Origin: an uncultured Collinsella sp.
Lineage (GTDB): Bacteria > Actinomycetota > Coriobacteriia > Coriobacteriales > Coriobacteriaceae
Direction of reading: 5' to 3'
DNA length: 18,108 nt
Assembly (NCBI GenBank): GCA_958415625.1
Contig: CATYZI010000040.1
Coordinates: 1-18,108, forward strand
Shown here: positions 14,344-18,108 of the stretch, in pieces
How the letters are laid out: the number at the start of each line of letters is the position of its first letter
How positions within the stretch are numbered: position 1 is the first letter of the stretch
Notes under the pieces: model-generated
Told to the model about the DNA's origin: nothing
What the model saw: only the letters and a program-made list of their open reading frames with translations
Database searches by the model: none
Made by a program: the position numbers and the translations under genes

Positions 14344-16249
14344 TAGCGGCGCGCTGGCGGGTGCCAACGTAGTGTCGTCCTATCACACGGCTGCCACGGT
14401 GGTTGATGCGAGCATCTTGAGTCTGGGGCTGGCGGGGTTTGCCACGATCGGGACGGGCCTGGTCGCCATCCTCATCCCGGGTGCCGAGCCGGTTGCCGGC
14501 AATATGGTCGACACCGGGATTGAGATCATTAAAACGCGCAACAAGTTTGCCAAAAGCGCATCGGAAGGCTTACAGAAAATCGAGACGGCTCTGCCGTATC
14601 TGATCGCCGCGCGTGCCACGCAGGCGGTGTCGGCGCAGGATACCGATAGTGTGACCTATACCGGTACGGCGCTTGCCGTGCCCAGGACATCCGAGTCTGA
14701 CTTCGCTGCGCTCGAGGGGTCCGAGATCTCGACCGATGCCATTAAAGACACATCAGATGATTTAGAGTGTGCGGCCGAGGAGCTGCGGAAGGCTTCTGAG
14801 GACACGGCGAAGGCTAAAGAGCGTGCTTGGCTGGCGGATTGTGGTGGGTCTGACAAGGGCTCGGTCGGCAGCTGTTCTTGCATGTGGGAGCGTGCGAAAA
14901 GCCTAACGGATCTCTCCGGTGTTCAAAATCCGCATTACTCATCGAGCGTTACGTGGGAGCCCCAAGTTGCCCTTGATCGCGCGAAGGACTACTACCATTG
15001 GCGTCTGACAAATGAGAAGCCCCACGGCTCGAGTGTCGAGATGAAGGCAGAGTCTGCGGCGCGTAAGGCGTTTTATACCTATGCGAGCGCGGAGGTCGAT
15101 CGGGCACATATAACCGAGAACGGAGACAGGGTTTCCTCCTATATTCCGCTGCTGCCGCGCAACTCTGATGAGGTTCGGGCGACGGAACTCTATACCGATG
15201 CGGTGTGGCCGACGAGCGTGAACGATGACAAGGCGTATCTGCATTACGGGACGACCTGCCCTAACTATAAGAAAGGGACGCCGAGCGGATTTGCTTCGGT
15301 TGCCGATTACGATGGACAGGATAAATGCAGCAAATGCCATTTTGGCGTTTTGTCGCTTGGTGCTGTTGCGGCGCCTTCAACCTCTATCGAAAACGGCTTC
15401 GAATATCACTTCGACGAGTTCAAAAAGGCCTTGGAGGAATACGTCAAATGTCGGAACAAAGAGCTTGAGCTCATGCGTCAGACCGAGGATGAGGCCGACC
15501 GTGCGAGCAATGCGTTTGACCAGGCCATTAAAGCGCTTTCGGGCGAGCGTCCGCGTATCGCTCCGCCCGGTCGCAACGGCGTGGTTGCCTTTGCGGTTTC
15601 GGGTGCCATCTCGAGCCCCGATGAGCTCAACTCTTCGTTTAACACGGCAGTCAGGCTTGGCGATCGCGGTGCCATCTCTGCCGCGGTGCTGGCGCCCGAT
15701 GAGGCGACGGCGCAAAACAACGTGCTTTCGCGATTTTTCTCGACATTGAAGGAACGCTCGGGTGGCGTTGCCGGCGTACTCGATGGCGTCATGGATGTCT
15801 GGGGACGGCTGCTTGTGGGATACGGAGACATCCAAGGTTCGGCCGACGAACTTATGGACGAGATGATTAAAGGCCTAGGAGGGGGCAGCGGCGCGTTGGG
15901 CTCCATCGCATCGTGGCTCGGCGATACCGTTTCGGCGTCCGTGGCGGCGCTGGGTTTGGAACCGTGCGACTTGCGCCTGCGAAAGCCGGTGCTGACTGAT
16001 TCCGCCAACGTCATTAAGAGCCCGGGGTCTGACATTGCTGGTCTCTCTCAAGCGCAAGACAAACTGCGAAGTATTCCGTTGGGCGTGACCGATCCCAAGG
16101 CGCTTTGCGAAGCGCTGGAATATCAAGTCGAGCGCACCATCAGCGGCACGACGTTCACGCTTGCGGAGATTCCGCTGCCCGGCGGCGGTTCCATCCCACT
16201 TACCGTCGATGTCACCACACTGGCGGGTGCCCTGGGCGGTGGGTCGTAA
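14084..16249 (+). CDS. Large TadG-like pilus-associated protein with cysteine-rich insert
   Basis: The 721-residue product begins with a basic N-terminus and one membrane helix (about 56-74), followed by SRAGDTQVAADSGALAGANVV, which matches the start of TadG-like proteins (ADAAALAGA pattern). A second hydrophobic stretch lies near 108-135. The large outside part has a helical Glu/Lys-rich section, a Cys cluster near DCGGSDKGSVGSCSCMW, then H387, C392 and C415-S-K-C418-H419, and a Gly-rich C-terminus. The middle third of the gene is less GC-rich than its neighbours. GGAGGGAG (14073-14080) supports ATG 14084; ATG 14189 is an alternative. The stop TAA overlaps the next ATG. Probable role: pilus tip, adhesin or cell-wall anchoring of the Tad machine, by analogy with TadG. 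Its C-terminal two thirds are not recognised. Confidence 0.65.
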   Translation: MIRGLLHGIGRCLLRVTQGFAARRRPGALRKRGGFMGRAGIDLFIEDGAYTTLSSAVVILVVLTLLFSSTAAIWSMSRAGDTQVAADSGALAGANVVSSYHTAATVVDASILSLGLAGFATIGTGLVAILIPGAEPVAGNMVDTGIEIIKTRNKFAKSASEGLQKIETALPYLIAARATQAVSAQDTDSVTYTGTALAVPRTSESDFAALEGSEISTDAIKDTSDDLECAAEELRKASEDTAKAKERAWLADCGGSDKGSVGSCSCMWERAKSLTDLSGVQNPHYSSSVTWEPQVALDRAKDYYHWRLTNEKPHGSSVEMKAESAARKAFYTYASAEVDRAHITENGDRVSSYIPLLPRNSDEVRATELYTDAVWPTSVNDDKAYLHYGTTCPNYKKGTPSGFASVADYDGQDKCSKCHFGVLSLGAVAAPSTSIENGFEYHFDEFKKALEEYVKCRNKELELMRQTEDEADRASNAFDQAIKALSGERPRIAPPGRNGVVAFAVSGAISSPDELNSSFNTAVRLGDRGAISAAVLAPDEATAQNNVLSRFFSTLKERSGGVAGVLDGVMDVWGRLLVGYGDIQGSADELMDEMIKGLGGGSGALGSIASWLGDTVSASVAALGLEPCDLRLRKPVLTDSANVIKSPGSDIAGLSQAQDKLRSIPLGVTDPKALCEALEYQVERTISGTTFTLAEIPLPGGGSIPLTVDVTTLAGALGGGS

Positions 16250-16725
16250 TGGGCATCCGCACGCGCCTGTGCGAGGAGTGCGCCCAGGCGACGGTCGAGA
16301 TGGCCGTGGTCACGCCCGTCCTGCTGGTTCTGGCGCTTATCGTGTACAACGTCATGGTCTTTGCCGGTGCGGTCGCACGCTTCGATCGCGTGGTGCCCGA
16401 TATCGTGCTAGCACATGCCGTGGCGCCGAGCGGGGAGGGCGATGGCAGCTCCATCGATGCTTCCGCGACCGTTCAGGCTCAGATCCAACATGCCATGGAA
16501 GGCTATGACTTGCTGATCGAGGTCTCGAGCGAACAGGGTGCGACGACATCGGATGGCGGTTTGCTTTCGCTTTCCGGCACGTTTAGGACCTACACCTGCA
16601 CCATGCACTATGAGCCGTGGCCGACTTCTCTCAGCATCGCTGGCGTTCCGCTGGGGGCGCCGACAACGTTGTCGCACGAGCGCGCGGTGACGGTCGATCC
16701 ATGGCGCCCGGGGGTGGTCATGTGA
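16249..16725 (+). CDS. TadE/TadF-like pseudopilin
   Basis: The 158-residue protein starts MGIRTRLCEECA, then QATVEMAVVTPVLLVLALI, a prepilin-type motif with Glu at +5 and a hydrophobic helix (to about 45). An outside domain of about 110 residues ends in strand-like segments. This is the layout of TadE/TadF pseudopilins, which are matured by the prepilin peptidase and needed for pilus biogenesis. Ala again occupies position -1. The start ATG overlaps the stop of the TadG-like gene (TAATG), with GGTGGG just upstream. The stop overlaps the following GTG start (GTGA). An upstream in-frame extension to 16105 would overlap the previous gene and is rejected. Confidence 0.75.
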   Translation: MGIRTRLCEECAQATVEMAVVTPVLLVLALIVYNVMVFAGAVARFDRVVPDIVLAHAVAPSGEGDGSSIDASATVQAQIQHAMEGYDLLIEVSSEQGATTSDGGLLSLSGTFRTYTCTMHYEPWPTSLSIAGVPLGAPTTLSHERAVTVDPWRPGVVM

Positions 16726-17081
16726 CCGCGGTCTCGTCCTACATCGCCTACGCGCGGGCACTCAATAGGCTGGGTTGGACGCCGGCGGAGTTTGTGGTGG
16801 CGGAGTCGTTTGTCGTGCGCCTGCGCGGCATGCTGGGACGGCATCCGGTTGCCGCCAACGGCTTGCCGCTCGTCATGGCGTTTCCACGCTGCTCTTCGGT
16901 CCATACGTGTTTTATGGCCTATCCCATCGATATCGCCTTTATCGATGCACGTGGCTATGTCCTCGTATGCTACGAAAACGTACGTCCCTGGCGTATGTGC
17001 TCCTGCCCCGGCGCCTGGGCCGTACTAGAGCGTCCTTCAATCATTGTTTCGACCCCTGCTCTCCAACGCGTGCCGGCTTAA
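16722..17081 (+). CDS. DUF192 family protein, last gene of the tad operon
   Basis: The 119-residue product carries the DUF192 core: RLRGMLGRHP (34-42), then HTCFMAYPIDIAFID (61-75), which matches the family's typical F-W-M-K-N-T-x-I-P-L-D-I-x-F-I-D block, and GAWAVLERP near the end. DUF192 proteins are small beta-barrel proteins of unknown biochemical role, often exported. This one has no signal peptide from the chosen start. GTG 16722 is chosen because GGGGGTGG lies 4 nt upstream and the GTGA overlap with the previous stop follows the pattern of the operon. Position implies a link to pilus function, but no mechanism can be read from the sequence. Confidence 0.75.
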   Translation: MTAVSSYIAYARALNRLGWTPAEFVVAESFVVRLRGMLGRHPVAANGLPLVMAFPRCSSVHTCFMAYPIDIAFIDARGYVLVCYENVRPWRMCSCPGAWAVLERPSIIVSTPALQRVPA

Positions 17082-17099
17082 GAATTGGCGACAGCGGAC

Positions 17100-17114
17100 T
17101 TTCGTCATACGAAA
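17100..17114. promoter_or_regulatory. Inverted repeat upstream of the toxin-antitoxin pair
   Basis: TTTCGT-CAT-ACGAAA is a perfect 6-bp inverted repeat 25 nt before the toxin start. A weak promoter can be read here (TTGGCG 17085-17090, TACGAA 17108-17113, 17-bp spacing) with the repeat covering its -10. Such a site suits autoregulation by the ribbon-helix-helix antitoxin encoded downstream. Confidence 0.4.
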
Positions 17115-17139
17115 TTGGGTAAGATGGAGGAGAAGATGC

Positions 17140-17405
17140 ATGGATGTTGAGATCCATCCCAACGCTAAAAAGCACCTGACGGAAAAGCAGGTGCTTAGCG
17201 CTTGGCTTGCGGTTACTGAGTGCATTCGTCGCGAGCCGAAGGGCGAGCCGCTGAGATGGCTTGCGATTGGATGGCTCCCAGACGGACGAAGCGTGGAGCT
17301 TGTCGCGGTCGAGCTTGTCCGTGGGGGCTTATCATTCATGCCTTGTCTCCAGTCCAGAAGAAATTTTGGCAGGAGATTGAACGGGCTCGGCAAAGGGGTC
17401 GATGA
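17140..17405 (+). pseudogene. Candidate type II toxin, frameshifted at a G run
   Basis: The frame from ATG 17140 (GGAGG 9 nt upstream) encodes MDVEIHPNAKKHLTEKQVL, then WLAIGWLPDGRSVELVAVEL. After GGGGG (17323-17327) it becomes Arg/Gly-rich and ends at 17430. The frame shifted by one base at this point continues as LIIHALSPVQKKFWQEIER and stops at 17405, where TGA overlaps the antitoxin ATG as ATGA. The second frame supplies the natural C-terminus, including a His-Ala motif followed by basic residues common in small toxins. One extra G in the run would restore a protein of about 88 residues. As read, the toxin is broken or length-variable. The exact family is not assigned. A sequencing error cannot be excluded. 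Confidence 0.6.
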
Positions 17406-17689
17406 TGGGCAAGACGTATACGGCCGCTAATGGTCAGGTTGTAACGGATGAAATGATTGACGCGTGGTGCGAGTCGTACGAGCGCGGAGAGTTTCCGGAT
17501 GGCGAACACACCGTTGGTGGGATCGTGCATGGACGGCCCCCACTCTCAGGTGAGGGGACGGCAACGCTGTCGGTCAAGATTCCTCTGGGAATGAAGGAGG
17601 CCATTCGTCGACGGGCGGCTGCCGAGGGGATGACTCCAAGTGAGTTTGCCCGTGCGGCTCTGAGCGAAAAACTTCTTGCTGCCGGCTGA
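17402..17689 (+). CDS. Ribbon-helix-helix antitoxin-like protein
   Basis: The 95-residue protein has an N-terminal section (MMGKTYTAANGQVVTDEMID, then WCESYERGEFPDGEH) that probably binds the partner toxin. Its C-terminal ribbon-helix-helix domain runs ATLSVKIPLGMKEAIRRRA, then GMTPSEFARAALSEKL (about 54-92). Such proteins bind short DNA repeats as dimers and repress their own operon. The start is ATG 17402, overlapping the restored toxin stop by 4 nt; ATG 17405 is an alternative. With the toxin frame interrupted, the antitoxin may persist alone or act as a plain regulator. The candidate operator is the inverted repeat at 17100-17114. Confidence 0.72.
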   Translation: MMGKTYTAANGQVVTDEMIDAWCESYERGEFPDGEHTVGGIVHGRPPLSGEGTATLSVKIPLGMKEAIRRRAAAEGMTPSEFARAALSEKLLAAG

Positions 17690-17752
17690 TGCCTCTGACG
17701 TGCCGATTTAAAGAACCGAGGCTGTGCTCAAAAACTTTTTTAAAATTCTCGG

Positions 17753-17780
17753 TTGACCGGAACGCGTCCTTGGTTATACT
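17753..17780 (+). promoter_or_regulatory. Promoter of the tRNA-Phe gene
   Basis: TTGACC (17753-17758) and TATACT (17775-17780) are spaced by 16 bp, a good sigma-70-type promoter. Transcription would start near 17787, at a small leader hairpin GCCTTG-AAA-CAAGGC (17787-17801). Between the antitoxin stop and this promoter (17690-17752) I see no gene and no clear terminator. Confidence 0.75.
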
Positions 17781-17812
17781 AATCAAGCCTTGAAACAAGG
17801 CACACCTCAAAT

Positions 17813-17867
<55 letters not shown>

Positions 17868-17885
<18 letters not shown>

Positions 17886-17922
17886 CCTTGAATTGACTAG
17901 GACCTCTGCAAAGGGGTCCTTT
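17868..17922 (+). repeat. Direct repeat, copy 1: tRNA-Phe 3' end plus terminator
   Basis: These 55 bp start in the T loop of tRNA-Phe (CGATTCCC) and run through the acceptor 3' strand and the terminator hairpin. They are identical to 18054-18108. An inverted 13-bp copy of the adjoining T-arm sequence (GGGGTTCGATTCC, 17862-17874) lies at 17944-17956. Duplicated tRNA 3' ends are typical of attachment sites of integrating elements, but the gap here is only 131 bp. Confidence 0.85.
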
Positions 17923-17928
17923 TCTTTT
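17899..17928 (+). terminator. Terminator of tRNA-Phe
   Basis: AGGACCTCT (17899-17907) pairs with AGGGGTCCT (17912-17920), including one G-U pair, around a GCAA tetraloop. TTTTCTTTT follows. The same hairpin recurs in the downstream repeat copy (18085-18106). Confidence 0.85.
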
Positions 17929-17959
17929 ATGCAGCTCCCACATGGAATCGAACCCCGTG

Positions 17960-18052
17960 AGGGCGCGGAGCTGAGTAAACGCGTAAGCGTTTGCCAGCGC
18001 AGCTCGCAAGGCGCGTAAGCGCCGCAGCGGTCCGTCCGCGCAGCGCGCGGAC
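17960..18052 (+). other. Structured spacer with three hairpins between the repeat copies
   Basis: GAGCTG (17968-17973) and CAGCTC (18000-18005) can enclose AAACGC-GTAA-GCGTTT (17977-17992). GGCGC-GTAA-GCGCC (18010-18023) and GTCCGCGC-AGC-GCGCGGAC (18034-18052) follow. Two of the loops are GUAA, a GNRA tetraloop. There is no credible coding frame. It may be a palindromic repeat element, a remnant of a lost tRNA gene, or a small structured RNA. Confidence 0.45.
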
Positions 18053-18053
18053 G

Positions 18054-18108
18054 CGATTCCCTTCCCCGCCACCTTGAATTGACTAGGACCTCTGCAAAGG
18101 GGTCCTTT
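18054..18108 (+). repeat. Direct repeat, copy 2: tRNA-Phe 3' end plus terminator (runs off the window)
   Basis: This is identical to 17868-17922 over all 55 bp available; the window ends inside it. It lacks a 5' tRNA half: the sequence before it is GC-rich hairpin DNA, not a cloverleaf. It could be the second attachment site of an excised element or the start of a tandem array. Confidence 0.85.

Noticed and set aside
17140..17430. Intact 96-residue toxin read straight through to 17430
   Set aside because: The sequence after the G run is Arg/Gly-rich and overlaps the antitoxin, while the shifted frame gives a coherent C-terminus with an ATGA junction.
17941..17965. Possible second tRNA on the minus strand (GGGGTTCGATTCC)
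   Set aside because: Only the T-loop core matches. The flanks do not form a T stem, acceptor stem or anticodon arm.
17960..18052. CRISPR-like array
   Set aside because: The repeated units are short, unequal hairpins without a constant repeat or spacer length.

Overview
The window looks like a chromosomal segment of a high-GC, Gram-positive gut actinobacterium. Gene content, codon use and AUG/GUG starts behind strong GGAGG sites suggest Coriobacteriia, and Collinsella is my best guess. That genus call is inference from general resemblance; nothing was searched.

Layout. (1) 1-1205: a gene for a secreted-type zinc phospholipase C-like protein converges on pyruvate kinase (pyk, minus strand), and both share one bidirectional terminator. 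(2) 2667-3108: an AT-rich divergent promoter region. Its right-hand end is a ~110-nt leader in front of a type II Ca2+-type P-ATPase. This leader can form a hairpin whose 7-nt loop is perfectly complementary to the apical loop of a second hairpin that buries the ATPase ribosome binding site. It is a strong candidate for an undescribed riboswitch-like element. (3) 5791-7278: a 95-nt near-perfect inverted repeat, a terminator, then rsgA (ribosome-assembly GTPase) with its own terminator. (4) 7479-17081: a compact tad/Flp (type IVc) pilus operon. It runs cpaB, tadZ, tadA, tadB, tadC, flp, a membrane-anchored protein of unknown function, a second small Flp-like pilin, a TadE-like pseudopilin with an abnormal start and end, a large TadG-like protein with a cysteine-rich insert, a TadE/TadF-like pseudopilin and a DUF192 protein. 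Most junctions are ATGA, GTGA, TGATG or TAATG overlaps, so the genes are probably one translationally coupled transcript. No secretin is present, as expected for a monoderm, and no prepilin peptidase lies in the window. (5) 17082-17689: a candidate toxin-antitoxin pair whose toxin is interrupted by a one-base frameshift at a G run, followed by an intact ribbon-helix-helix antitoxin. (6) 17690-18108: tRNA-Phe(GAA) with its terminator. The tRNA 3' end plus terminator is repeated exactly 186 bp downstream, and the spacer is packed with small hairpins, two of them with GUAA loops.

How it works together. CpaB, TadZ, TadA, TadB and TadC form the inner-membrane assembly machine. Flp is the likely major pilin. 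The small pilin and the TadE/F/G-like proteins are probable minor or tip components. All four proteins with a prepilin-type motif carry Ala, not Gly, before the expected cleavage site. The points most worth checking are the ATPase leader RNA, the duplicated tRNA end with its structured spacer, the two reading-frame problems (tadE-like gene and toxin), and the cysteine/CXXCH region of the TadG-like protein.
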